This document shows, in pieces, positions 8,399 through 16,624 of a stretch of DNA of 64,000 nucleotides; the first letter of the stretch is position 1, and each line of letters opens with the position of its first letter. Origin of the DNA: Panacibacter ginsenosidivorans (GTDB lineage: Bacteria; Bacteroidota; Bacteroidia; Chitinophagales; Chitinophagaceae). The notes below the pieces were generated by a model, which worked only from the letters and a program-made list of their open reading frames with translations, ran no database searches and was not told the origin of the DNA. The translations under genes and the position numbers were made by a program. The stretch spans positions 2,359,501-2,423,500 of the forward strand of contig NZ_CP042435.1 of assembly GCF_007971225.1 (NCBI RefSeq), given 5' to 3'.

Positions 8399-8441
8399 AG
8401 CCTGGGGTTATCGTTTTTCAAATAACCACCAGGCTTTTTTT
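8399..8441 (+). terminator. Rho-independent terminator overlapping the convergent gene
   Basis: AGCCTGG-GGTTAT (8399-8411) pairs with ATAACC-A-CCAGGCT (8422-8435), with one bulged A, and is followed by six T residues. It terminates the plus-strand gene ending at 8369 yet most of it is coding sequence for the last residues and stop of the minus-strand LOG gene. Confidence 0.8.
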
Positions 8442-9133
8442 CTGGGCTTTATCTTATAGTTTGCTTCTATGTATTTTGAAATGTGCTGCATGGCATCATC
8501 TATATTATCTGTAAACAATACCAGTTTCATATCTTCAGGGGAAATGGTACCCTGATCGCTCATAAAATTTATCTGATCAATCAATGTTTTATAGAAAGCT
8601 GTTCCATAAACCACAATCGGAAATTGTGTAATTGTTTTTGTTTGCACCAGCGTTAATATTTCATAGAACTCATCCATTGTTCCAAAACCACCGGGCATAA
8701 TTATAAATGCATAAGAATATTTTGCCAGCAAAACTTTACGCACAAAAAAGTGATCAAATGTTACAGAGCCTGTTAAATAGGGATTCTCTTTTTGTTCATG
8801 AGGCAAAACAATATTGCAGCCTATGGATGCACCGCCACTTTCAAATGCACCGCGATTTGCTGCTTCCATTATACCAGGCCCCCCACCCGTCATAGTTGTA
8901 AAACCAAGACCAGCTATGCGTTTGCCAAACTCTCTAGCTGCATGGTAGTAAGCATCTTCTTCTTTAAAACGTGCAGAACCAAAAACAGTAATACATGGTC
9001 CTACAAAGTGCAATGTTCGAAAGCCTTTTATAAATTGTTTAAAAACCTGGAAAGCAAATTTCAATTCGTAGGTTCTGCTTTTGGGTCCATCCAGGTACAC
9101 CTGTTCATGCGCCGGAATAATTCTTTGAGCCAT
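8408..9133 (-). CDS. LOG-family protein (nucleotide 5'-monophosphate phosphoribohydrolase type)
   Basis: Member of the LOG/TIGR00730 Rossmann-fold family, which cleaves nucleoside 5'-monophosphates (cytokinin ribotides in plants, AMP-like substrates in bacteria). The defining motifs are present: MTGGGPGIMEAANRGA and PGGFGTMDEFYEILTLVQ. The 241 residues fit the larger bacterial subgroup with an N-terminal extension. It is a single minus-strand gene, with the last codons and stop sharing DNA with the terminator of the convergent gene. Confidence 0.9.
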   Translation of the reverse strand: MAQRIIPAHEQVYLDGPKSRTYELKFAFQVFKQFIKGFRTLHFVGPCITVFGSARFKEEDAYYHAAREFGKRIAGLGFTTMTGGGPGIMEAANRGAFESGGASIGCNIVLPHEQKENPYLTGSVTFDHFFVRKVLLAKYSYAFIIMPGGFGTMDEFYEILTLVQTKTITQFPIVVYGTAFYKTLIDQINFMSDQGTISPEDMKLVLFTDNIDDAMQHISKYIEANYKIKPRKKAWWLFEKR

Positions 9134-9194
9134 AGTTTATAAATAAAGAATAAATATCAATAAAAGCTTTGTTATACAAATACAATTTTTTGTG

Positions 9195-9396
9195 ACCGGC
9201 GATAATGCTTATGGCATCAACTGTTGTGTCACTCACTTGTGCGTTCGCAATAAAAAGTGAACAAGTTTACCAATTCACTGGTTGAAAATTTTAGCAGTTA
9301 TTTAAATACAAAGAACTCTAAATGCAGAAACTTTTCAACAGGTACAAGTGTGCGACGCAAGGGACGATAATATTTGTTCTGCAGTTGGGCTCATAA
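9195..9396. repeat. Dispersed repeat locus 4: B plus / A minus pair
   Basis: Core B at 9223-9242 on plus and core A at 9342-9361 on minus, convergent across about 100 bases. The left arm starts GACCGGC, the right arm ends GGGCTCATAA. The 320-base gap between the LOG and exonuclease genes holds nothing else that I could identify. Confidence 0.9.
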
Positions 9397-9453
9397 TAAA
9401 CCTTCGTTGCAACCATGTAAATATTTATATATTGCGCAACCAATTATTTTTAA

Positions 9454-10224
9454 ATGCGCATTATCTCTTACAATGTAAACGGCATACGAGCCGCGATAAA
9501 AAAGGGTTTTATTGAATGGTTGCGAACAGATGTGGCAGACATTATTTGTATACAGGAAACAAAGGCCATGAAGAGTGATGTTGATTGTAAAATTATTGAA
9601 GACCTTGGCTTTGATACCTACTGGTTCTCCGCTGATAAAAAAGGCTATAGTGGTGTGGCTGTATTTACAAAAATTCATCCAGATAATGTACAGTTTGGAA
9701 ATGGCATTATGCAAAGTGACGCCGAAGGAAGAGTAATACGACTCGACTTTGGTGATCTAACATTGGTGAATGCGTATTTTCCATCGGGCACGAGTGGTGA
9801 TGAAAGGCAGGTTTACAAATATAAATGGCTGGATGAGTTCCGTGAATATCTTGAAGTGTTGAAAAAGACAAGACACAAACTTATTATTACAGGCGATTAC
9901 AATATTGCACATGCAGCCATAGATATTCATGATCCAAAGGGTAATAAAAATTCATCCGGCTTTTTACCGGAAGAACGGGCATGGATGGATAAATTTTTAG
10001 CGCATGGTTATATAGATACATTTCGTGCTTTACATCCGGCAGAAGCGCACAAGTATTCATGGTGGAGTCAACGATTTCCTACAGTACGTTTGAATAATAA
10101 AGGCTGGAGAATAGATTATATAAGTGTCACAGAAAATTTAAGATCAGAACTTATTGCGGCAGATATTTACCCGGATGCAAAACACAGTGACCACTGTCCT
10201 GTATATCTTGAAATAAACAATTGA
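9454..10224 (+). CDS. xth: Exodeoxyribonuclease III / AP endonuclease
   Basis: DNA-repair nuclease of the ExoIII family, incising at abasic sites and removing 3'-blocking groups. All core motifs are seen over 256 residues: SYNVNGIRAAIKKGF with the metal-site Asn, IICIQETKA with the catalytic Glu, GDYNIAH (Asp and Asn), WRIDYISVT and the C-terminal SDHCPVYLEI with the catalytic Asp-His. Length matches the family. The DUF4286 gene follows after four bases, so the two are probably co-transcribed. Confidence 0.95.
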   Translation: MRIISYNVNGIRAAIKKGFIEWLRTDVADIICIQETKAMKSDVDCKIIEDLGFDTYWFSADKKGYSGVAVFTKIHPDNVQFGNGIMQSDAEGRVIRLDFGDLTLVNAYFPSGTSGDERQVYKYKWLDEFREYLEVLKKTRHKLIITGDYNIAHAAIDIHDPKGNKNSSGFLPEERAWMDKFLAHGYIDTFRALHPAEAHKYSWWSQRFPTVRLNNKGWRIDYISVTENLRSELIAADIYPDAKHSDHCPVYLEINN

Positions 10225-10228
10225 TTGT

Positions 10229-10534
10229 ATGATCATCTATAATGTAACTACACATGTAAATCACACTATTCATGAAGCATGGCTTACATGGATGAAACAA
10301 ATACATATACCCGAAGTAATGCAAACCAAATGCTTTATAAAATTTCAAATGATACGTATGCTGGAGGTTGATGAAACAGAAGGGGCAACTTACGCAGTAC
10401 AGTATTATGCAGAAAGTAAAGCAGATTATAACAGGTATATAGAATTATATGCACCTGCATTCCGGCAATCGATCCTGGAAAAATGGGGAAATAAAATAAT
10501 TGCTTTCCGCTCTTTGATGGATGTTGTGCATTAA
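10229..10534 (+). CDS. DUF4286 family protein
   Basis: Short cytosolic protein of 101 residues matching the Bacteroidota family DUF4286, of unknown function. The beginning MIIYNVTTHVN and the middle HEAWLTWMKQIHIPEVMQT are characteristic, and the fold is probably ferredoxin-like, as in the antibiotic-monooxygenase group, by its strand-helix pattern. It starts four bases after the exonuclease III stop and is probably in the same transcript. Confidence 0.85.
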   Translation: MIIYNVTTHVNHTIHEAWLTWMKQIHIPEVMQTKCFIKFQMIRMLEVDETEGATYAVQYYAESKADYNRYIELYAPAFRQSILEKWGNKIIAFRSLMDVVH

Positions 10535-10768
10535 TTGTGGATAGTTTAAGAATATAATTTTCTCTATTCAAAAAGAATGATATATTTCTCCAAAACCCGC
10601 TACAGCACTGTATTTTAAGAGAATGCCGCTGAAACCCTTTGCTGCAAAGGATTTCAACATTCAGCATGCTTTTTGATACATAATGCCATTTTACGTAAAT
10701 CTGCTGAAACCCTTTACCCACCTGCATTTAACGTCGTCATAAAATTTTCATTAATCATCAAAAATAAT

Positions 10769-10798
10769 TTTGTTGATTGCCAAAAGCGAATAAATTTG
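10769..10798 (+). promoter_or_regulatory. Bacteroidota-type promoter of HU gene
   Basis: TTTG at 10769-10772 is followed after 18 bases by TAAATTTG at 10791-10798, matching the Bacteroidota consensus TTTG-N19-TAnnTTTG within one base. The expected start point leaves about 27 bases before the HU ATG at 10831 and lies within the upstream extension of the reading frame, which supports that ATG. Confidence 0.65.
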
Positions 10799-10830
10799 TT
10801 TCTGTTACTAATCAAAATAAAAATAACATT

Positions 10831-11100
10831 ATGAACAAAGCTGAATTGGTTGCCAAACTCGCGGATGATGCTGGCATCACAAAAACACAGGCTAACTCTG
10901 CACTTGACTCTTTCGTTGAAGCTGTTACAAAAACTTTGAAAGGTGGTGGCAAGGTTACATTGGTAGGTTTTGGTACTTTCTCAGTATCCAAACGTGCTGC
11001 ACGTACTGGCCGTAACCCGCAAACAGGCGCTGCTATAAAGATCAAAGCTAAAAAAGTAGCACGCTTTAAAGCCGGTAAAGAACTCAGTGCTAAATTGTAA
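10831..11100 (+). CDS. HU-family DNA-binding protein
   Basis: Nucleoid protein that binds and bends DNA as a dimer. The 89 residues give the standard HU sequence: [22 protein letters not shown], then [27 protein letters not shown] (in parts) containing the beta-arm with the tip proline and GRNPQTG, and [15 protein letters not shown] at the end. The reading frame is open further upstream to 10777, but the ATG at 10831 is the normal HU start and lies after the promoter. A strong terminator follows at 11123. Confidence 0.95.
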   Translation: MNKAELVAKLADDAGITKTQANSALDSFVEAVTKTLKGGGKVTLVGFGTFSVSKRAARTGRNPQTGAAIKIKAKKVARFKAGKELSAKL

Positions 11101-11122
11101 TTACGGTTCTTGCACTAAAAGT

Positions 11123-11155
11123 AAAAAGCAGAAGAAAAACATCTTCTGCTTTTTT
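11123..11155 (+). terminator. Terminator of HU gene
   Basis: AAAAAGCAGAAGA and TCTTCTGCTTTTTT form a 12-bp stem with a short A-rich loop and a T-run, 23 bases after the HU stop. The A-run on the other side makes it potentially bidirectional. Confidence 0.85.
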
Positions 11156-11225
11156 ATTTACAGCCGTTTAAAATGTTTTTTGCATTTTTGCAACGCTAAT
11201 TTTTTAAACAATTAAAAATACAATC

Positions 11226-11342
11226 ATGGGCAGAGGTGATAAAAAATCGAAAAAAGGAAAAATATTCAAAGGTTCATTTGGCAAAAGCCGTCCTGCAAAA
11301 GCAACAAAAGCAGTAAAGACAGACGACAAGAAAAAAGCGTAA
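11226..11342 (+). CDS. 30S ribosomal protein bTHX
   Basis: A 38-residue very basic peptide, MGRGDKKSKKGKIFKGSFG followed by KSRPAKATKAVKTDDKKKA. It matches the small ribosomal protein THX/bTHX, which sits at the top of the 30S head in Thermus and occurs in many Bacteroidota. MGRGDK...KGK...G.R..K is the family signature. It has its own intergenic space after the HU terminator, so it is probably transcribed separately. Its small size makes it easy to miss in automatic gene calling. Confidence 0.88.
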   Translation: MGRGDKKSKKGKIFKGSFGKSRPAKATKAVKTDDKKKA

Positions 11343-11366
11343 TGAATGTTTACAAGTTGATAGAGC

Positions 11367-11400
11367 TGATAGGTTGAATGGTGATGCTTTCAACTTATCA
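11367..11400. terminator. Hairpin between convergent bTHX and pdxH genes
   Basis: TGATAGGTTGAA (11367-11378) pairs with TTCAACTTATCA (11389-11400), 12 bp with one G-T wobble and a 10-base loop. It lies between two convergent genes, as expected for a shared terminator, but the T-run is missing. Confidence 0.4.
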
Positions 11401-11420
11401 ACTCATCAATATCTCAACCA

Positions 11421-12062
11421 TCAGGGCGCAAGCCTTTCTATCTTCCATTTATTTTTTTCTATAAGAGTATAACGAATCCTATCATGCAGCCGGTTACTCC
11501 GACCCTGCCAGAACTCAATAATAACAGGCTTTATACGAAACCCACCCCAGTGTTCAGGTCTTGGTATCTCATCACCGAATTGCTTACTATACTTCGCTAC
11601 ATTTTCATCAAGCATTTCCCTGTTTTGTATAACAGAACTTTGCGGAGATGCCCATGCTCCGATTCTGCTGCCTGCGGGTCTTGAAAAAAAATATTCGTCG
11701 CTTTCCGGTCCACTCACTTTTTCTGCAATTCCTTCTATCCGGATTTGTCTTTCCAGTTCTTTCCAAAAAAAGTTAAGCGCTGCGTGCGGGTTTGCATCAA
11801 GTGCATGGCCTTTATTACTTTTATAGTTTGTATAGAACACAAAACCTCTTTCATCATAATCTTTAAGCAACACAATTCTGGCAGAAGGCTTTCCATCCGG
11901 TGTTGCTGTTGCAAGCGTCATTGCATTTACTTCGTCTATTTCACTTTTTACTGCATCTTCCCACCAGATTGTAAATTGCTCCATTGCACTTCCTGCAATG
12001 TTTGTCTCATCAAGCGTTTCAAGGCTGTAGTTTTTTCTTATATCTGCAATATCTCTGTTCAT
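11421..12062 (-). CDS. pdxH: Pyridoxamine 5'-phosphate oxidase
   Basis: FMN enzyme that oxidises pyridoxine or pyridoxamine 5'-phosphate to pyridoxal 5'-phosphate, the last step of vitamin B6 formation and salvage. The 213 residues align with PdxH throughout: MTLATATPDGKPSARIVLLK, GFVFYTNYKSNKGHALDANP, ERQIRIEGIAEKVS, SRPAGSRIGAWASPQSSVI, and the end motif EFWQGRSNRLHDRIRY with LAP at the C-terminus. A single minus-strand gene, convergent with bTHX. Confidence 0.95.
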   Translation of the reverse strand: MNRDIADIRKNYSLETLDETNIAGSAMEQFTIWWEDAVKSEIDEVNAMTLATATPDGKPSARIVLLKDYDERGFVFYTNYKSNKGHALDANPHAALNFFWKELERQIRIEGIAEKVSGPESDEYFFSRPAGSRIGAWASPQSSVIQNREMLDENVAKYSKQFGDEIPRPEHWGGFRIKPVIIEFWQGRSNRLHDRIRYTLIEKNKWKIERLAP

Positions 12063-12089
12063 TTAGCTTAGTTTTTTGTGTACCATTCA

Positions 12090-12275
12090 ACAAGAATGCT
12101 ATTTAGCTTCTGTTGCGTCGCACTCTTGTGCTTTTTATTATTAATGCGGCAAAATTAATCATCATATCATTATTCGTACTTGATAATAATCTCAAATCAA
12201 TCTGTTGAATAATGTTCTGAACGTACAAGTGAGTGACACAACCACAGTATAATAACACCAGTGAAGCCAGTTATA
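12090..12275. repeat. Dispersed repeat locus 5: A plus / B minus pair
   Basis: Core A at 12112-12131 on plus and core B at 12223-12242 on minus, convergent across about 90 bases, in the gap between pdxH and the amidohydrolase gene. Confidence 0.9.
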
Positions 12276-12285
12276 AAAAAATAAA

Positions 12286-12317
12286 AAAAGCCGTTAGTAC
12301 TGTTACCAACGGCTTTT
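12286..12317 (-). terminator. Bidirectional terminator after the amidohydrolase gene
   Basis: AAAAGCCGTT (12286-12295) and AACGGCTTTT (12308-12317) form a 10-bp stem. On the minus strand the stem is followed by TTTATTTTTTTAT, terminating the long gene that ends at 12335. Confidence 0.85.
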
Positions 12318-12334
12318 ATAACTGCAGGAAAAAT

Positions 12335-15300
12335 TTATTCTTTTACAGTTGTATTAATTGTTGGCCTGTCGTATTGCCATTCGCTTAAATTCAGCTTGCG
12401 TTGTTGCGGGTAAACCTCATCACAGGTATTACCATCATACAATCTTCCATTCTTCATTACATACTGAATACTGTTCGTGTTGCGGATATTTTCCAATGGG
12501 TTTTTGTCAAGAACGATCATATCTGCAAGCTTGCCTACTTCAATGCTGCCAAGATCTTTATCAAGCCCCAATCCTTCTGCACCAAGTATGGTAGCGCATT
12601 TCAATGCATCTATAGTACGCATGCCACCACTTTGTAGCGCCCACAATTCCCAATGGTAACCAAGCCCCTGAAACTCGCCGTGACTGCCTACGCCAACCAT
12701 ACCCCCTGCGTCTACAAGCGCTTTCATATTCTTTGCATGTTTAGGAAATACCTGCTCTTCATCCATACTCCATCCTGCATTTGCATAAGGGAATGAACCA
12801 CCCACTCTTCTTGTTTTTGAAGCAAGTTCTTCATAAGCAAAAAAGTGCTGCACTTTTGGATCATGATAAGGCACTTCTCTTGTCCAGAAATAATTTTCGC
12901 CAAATGGCCCACCATAAGAGACAAGCAATGTTGGTGTAACGATCATGTGTGCCTGCGAGATGGCTTTCCACACATCACTATACAAAGGATAAATTGGTAA
13001 GGCATGCTCATGACCAGGATAACCATCAAGCATGTTGGTCATGTTCAATTTAAAATCAAGGCCGCCTTCTGTTGTAGGCATCAGTTGCTGGTGACGCGCT
13101 GCAGTAATGATCCACTCACGTTGCTTACGGTTACCGGTTAGATACATTTTTATATACTTTGTGTGAAAGTATTTGCTGTATTGCTCCAGTATATCTTCTG
13201 CCTGCGATGAATCTTTTACATTATAAAACCAATAACCCACACCGGGACCTGTTGAATAAATTCTTGGACCGGTCATCATGCCTGCATCAACCATATCACC
13301 ATAAGTTAATACATCAGTGGTTGATGTTTGCGGATCTCTTGTGGTGGTAACCCCATAAGCAAGATTGGTTGCATACATCCAAATCTGGTTTTTATGTATG
13401 CCCCAGTTTGGCCACATGTGAGAGTGTGGGTCAACAAAGCCTGGTATGATTGTTTTACCAGAGACATCCATGATCTTAGCACCGGACGGTGCTGATATTG
13501 AGCCACTTTTTCCAACTGCTTTTATCCGGTTGTTCTCGACAAGGATGTCACCATTTTCAATTACCTCATCGCCCTTCATAGTTACAATGCGTGCATTCTT
13601 AAACAAGATAGTTCCCTGTGGTATATCTTTTTTAAAGAACACTTTTACATCCACTTCCTGCGCTTTATATTTCGGCTCTTCCTTTTTTTCATTTTTCTTT
13701 ATCGTAGTGTCCTTGGCTTTTATCGAATCCTGGATCTTCTTTAATGAATCAGCTGCTTTCTTAAGCGAGGAGTCTGCATTTAATCTTGCAATTGAATCCG
13801 CAGCTTTTTTATCTTCAGCTTTCTTTGCCTCTTTAAGACTGTCATCGAAGAATTGTGCTTTTTCCACATCATAAGAAAAATGGGTGCTACCCAAACTCCA
13901 GTGCACTGTTTTGCCATCTGCCTGCCAGAAGGGAAATTCACCACCAATATCCGTAAGCTTGCGTGCAGGAAATTCTGCATTATCTGCAGATGCTACGGAT
14001 ATTTCATCTGTTTTACCTGTTTTAGGAATGGTTACAACATAAATATTATTGTTGATCTGAGCAATTGCCCAAACACCTGTTGGCGACATAGTGATCCATG
14101 AAGCAGCAGCAGGTAAGTTCAATTCCTTTGCACTTTCATCCTCAACATCAGGCAGAATACATTGCATTTTAGATGGGTCTGGCCTGCCCATTTTTGAAGG
14201 GATGCTTCCATAAGACGTGATACCAGTGATATGTGCAACTCTTTTTTCATCAGTTCCCTCCCAGTTTATAGAAATAAGATTTCCGTTTCCATCATTCAGG
14301 TATATCCTTGAATCCTCTCCTTTTATAAAATGCGGATTATACTTACCTAAAGTGTTATATATTTTTGTGATCTCTCCCCCACCCGGTGCTATCCAGCAAA
14401 GTTCATCTTCACTGCCATCGTAGCCGGGACCATAGGCATCTTTGTATGCTCTTGTTTTACTGCGGATAAAAACGATCTTATCACCTTTCAGTGTGAAAAT
14501 AAGATTTTGATACAGTCCGGTTTCATTGGTAAGTTTTTGTAATGTTGTCCCTTTCGTTCCTACCGTAGCTTTGTAAATATTCCCACCATCTGCATTCCAT
14601 GTAGTAAATACGATTGCAGAGCCATCAGGGCTCCATGCGGGTTCTGCTTCTGTAAAATCATTATTGGTTACCCGTTTGGGAACACCAGCGGGATAGTCCA
14701 TTACATACAAACGATTTAGTACAGTAAAAGCAAGACGTTTACCATCCGGTGATGGTGTTGCATCTCTAATCTGTGTTGATTGTTGGTATGCAGTATCTGA
14801 TACAGGATATTTGAATTCAAGTTTCGGACCCAGTTCCAGTTCAACATTCGCAGTAAATGGAATTTCTGTTGGTACAGTACCGTCAATTGGTATTTTATAA
14901 AAACGTCCGCCATAAGAAGCAATCAACGCTTTACTGTCGGGCGTAAAACACATGGCAGGTAATACACCAAGTGGTGCTATGGATTCCTGCTCATCGCGTT
15001 GCACAGGATAAGCAAGCCATTTTTCATCACCTGATTTCAGGTCGCGTATCACAAGTCCTGTCTTGTCTTCATAACGGCTTCCATACACCAGCCATTTGCC
15101 ATCTTTAGAAAGCACCGGTGTAAACCCTGAACCATATCGTGATGTAATAGTATTCACCGTTCCTTTTTCCCTGTCATACACTCCAATCTCATACTGCGGA
15201 AGCAAGGCATTATATTTCCACGCACCATTCCTGGTAGAGAAATAAATATACCGTCCGTCAGGACTCACTGCAGGGTCAATCGTTTTCAAAGTAGAGGGCT

Positions 15301-15880
15301 CTGCAATCAGTTGAATACCGCTGCCGCTTTTCATGTGCGCCATATATAATTTTATATTGCGTCGCCCTTTGCTAAAAACAATGTATTGCCCATCGGGCGT
15401 CCAGCATGCATCAGGAAAGTATTGGTTCTGGTCGCTGGTAACCTGCACAGTATCCTGCTTTGCCATATCTATGTACCATACATTATCCGCCCCGCTTCTG
15501 TCTGAGATGAATAATAATTTCTTGCCATCAGGACTATAGCGCGGATGCACATCATACGCCAGGCCTTTTGTAATAGCAGTTGCTTTACCACCGGTAATGG
15601 GCATGGTATAAATATCGCCCATCAGGTCAAATGCAATACTGCTGCCATCAGGACTAACATCCAGACTCATCCACGAACCTTCATTGGTTGAGTAGCTGAT
15701 CTTGCGAACGGGCTTCAGCGGAAGACTTTTAAATTCCGAATATTTTGTCGTGTCTTTTTTGGTGGAATCTGCAGTATTATGATCTTTTGGACTAAAAGGA
15801 AAATAACCTGCTTCCGTTTGTGCACTAAACAATAAGAATAACCCTGCTAAAATAGCAGAGCCGGTTAAGAATTTATGCAT
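12335..15880 (-). CDS. TolB-like propeller fused to amidohydrolase
   Basis: Large exported hydrolase of 1181 residues. A signal peptide (about residues 1-25) is followed by a beta-propeller made of PD40/TolB-type repeats with the recurring pattern SPDGKxxxF (for example YSPDGKKLLFISDRSGADNVW, in parts). A charged Lys/Ala/Asp linker resembling a coiled coil follows (about 690-760). The C-terminal third is a metal-dependent amidohydrolase domain: GKTIIPGFVDPHSHMW with the HxH metal motif, further histidines in GHEHALPIYP and GVGSHGEFQG, and DLGSIEVGKLADMIVLDKNP. Such proteins are probably periplasmic peptide or amide hydrolases; the substrate is unknown. Single gene with its own terminator. Confidence 0.88.
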   Translation of the reverse strand: MHKFLTGSAILAGLFLLFSAQTEAGYFPFSPKDHNTADSTKKDTTKYSEFKSLPLKPVRKISYSTNEGSWMSLDVSPDGSSIAFDLMGDIYTMPITGGKATAITKGLAYDVHPRYSPDGKKLLFISDRSGADNVWYIDMAKQDTVQVTSDQNQYFPDACWTPDGQYIVFSKGRRNIKLYMAHMKSGSGIQLIAEPSTLKTIDPAVSPDGRYIYFSTRNGAWKYNALLPQYEIGVYDREKGTVNTITSRYGSGFTPVLSKDGKWLVYGSRYEDKTGLVIRDLKSGDEKWLAYPVQRDEQESIAPLGVLPAMCFTPDSKALIASYGGRFYKIPIDGTVPTEIPFTANVELELGPKLEFKYPVSDTAYQQSTQIRDATPSPDGKRLAFTVLNRLYVMDYPAGVPKRVTNNDFTEAEPAWSPDGSAIVFTTWNADGGNIYKATVGTKGTTLQKLTNETGLYQNLIFTLKGDKIVFIRSKTRAYKDAYGPGYDGSEDELCWIAPGGGEITKIYNTLGKYNPHFIKGEDSRIYLNDGNGNLISINWEGTDEKRVAHITGITSYGSIPSKMGRPDPSKMQCILPDVEDESAKELNLPAAASWITMSPTGVWAIAQINNNIYVVTIPKTGKTDEISVASADNAEFPARKLTDIGGEFPFWQADGKTVHWSLGSTHFSYDVEKAQFFDDSLKEAKKAEDKKAADSIARLNADSSLKKAADSLKKIQDSIKAKDTTIKKNEKKEEPKYKAQEVDVKVFFKKDIPQGTILFKNARIVTMKGDEVIENGDILVENNRIKAVGKSGSISAPSGAKIMDVSGKTIIPGFVDPHSHMWPNWGIHKNQIWMYATNLAYGVTTTRDPQTSTTDVLTYGDMVDAGMMTGPRIYSTGPGVGYWFYNVKDSSQAEDILEQYSKYFHTKYIKMYLTGNRKQREWIITAARHQQLMPTTEGGLDFKLNMTNMLDGYPGHEHALPIYPLYSDVWKAISQAHMIVTPTLLVSYGGPFGENYFWTREVPYHDPKVQHFFAYEELASKTRRVGGSFPYANAGWSMDEEQVFPKHAKNMKALVDAGGMVGVGSHGEFQGLGYHWELWALQSGGMRTIDALKCATILGAEGLGLDKDLGSIEVGKLADMIVLDKNPLENIRNTNSIQYVMKNGRLYDGNTCDEVYPQQRKLNLSEWQYDRPTINTTVKE

Positions 15881-15982
15881 TGCAGAAAGTTTTAGAGTTG
15901 GAAAGTATAGAATAGAAACCGAATACAGAAATACTGTGCAGGAAATTATATGAATGGGGTTGACAGTAAGAGAAAGTTTTTA

Positions 15983-16035
15983 TGAGCCCGGCTTTTGGTT
16001 ATAATGGCAACGGTTGTTGCGTCGCACTCTTGTAC
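15983..16035 (+). repeat. Dispersed repeat locus 6: core A, plus orientation
   Basis: Core GTTGCGTCGCACTCTTGTAC exact at 16016-16035, with the left arm GAGCCCGGCTTTTGG at 15984. Lies between divergent genes; with locus 7 it brackets the two genes 16070-18204. Confidence 0.92.
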
Positions 16036-16069
16036 ATTTAGATTACTATATTAGCAAACAAAAGCGACT

Positions 16070-16624
16070 ATGCTACCTGATCCATTCTTTATACTTCAAT
16101 TTGGATTTACGTTTACAATTCTGCTTATAATGATATTGAAAATAATAATTCCTTCAAAGAAAACAATCATAAACAAATGGTATTTAATAGCCAATTGGGT
16201 TGTATTCCTCTTCTTCATATATCTTTCAATCGCTAACATCATTTACTTTATAAAAGAACTTTCTGAATTTAACACAGAAAAAGAGGTGTATACCTTTTAT
16301 TACACAAGACTAAATTTTTTTTCTCCTTATGGTTGGTCGCATTATCCCGCAATCTTCTTACCATTTATTTTATGTTTACTTTTTCTAAAAAAGAAAGTGA
16401 GGGCTTCTCTTCTGTGGAGTTTGGCAGTGATAATATTTTTCAATCTTGAGAACATAGTAATTTTTATTACAGGATTTTACAGGGATTATCTTTCTTCATC
16501 GTGGAGTGTATTCTATACGAAAACCTGGCAGTATAGCTACATACAAGCTTTCCTTATCTTTACTCTTGCAGTCCTAATAGTTATATTAGCTGATAAAATA
16601 ATTATCAAAAAATATTTTGCATGA
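16070..16624 (+). CDS. Membrane protein of unknown function
   Basis: A 184-residue integral membrane protein with about five hydrophobic segments (for example FTFTILLIMILKIII, WVVFLFFIYLSIANIIYFI, FLPFILCLLFL, FLIFTLAVLIVILAD). No recognised motif. Its end overlaps the start codon of the M1 peptidase gene (ATGA overlap at 16621), so the two are translationally coupled and may act together, although nothing in the sequence says how. Confidence 0.75.
   Translation: MLPDPFFILQFGFTFTILLIMILKIIIPSKKTIINKWYLIANWVVFLFFIYLSIANIIYFIKELSEFNTEKEVYTFYYTRLNFFSPYGWSHYPAIFLPFILCLLFLKKKVRASLLWSLAVIIFFNLENIVIFITGFYRDYLSSSWSVFYTKTWQYSYIQAFLIFTLAVLIVILADKIIIKKYFA

Noticed and set aside
10615-10725. CTGAAACCCTTT occurring twice before the HU gene
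   Set aside because: A 12-base direct repeat in a 296-base gap without further symmetry; could be chance, no function suggested.
10777-10830. Upstream extension of the HU reading frame
   Set aside because: The region contains the promoter, and HU proteins begin at the ATG at 10831.
15357-15365. TTGCGTCGC inside the amidohydrolase gene
   Set aside because: It matches nine bases of core A but the rest diverges (CCTTTGC) and it is normal coding sequence, so it is counted as chance.
12358-15539. Long plus-strand frames opposite the amidohydrolase gene
   Set aside because: They are shadows of the minus-strand gene: no start context, cysteine-rich and low-complexity translations with no family resemblance.
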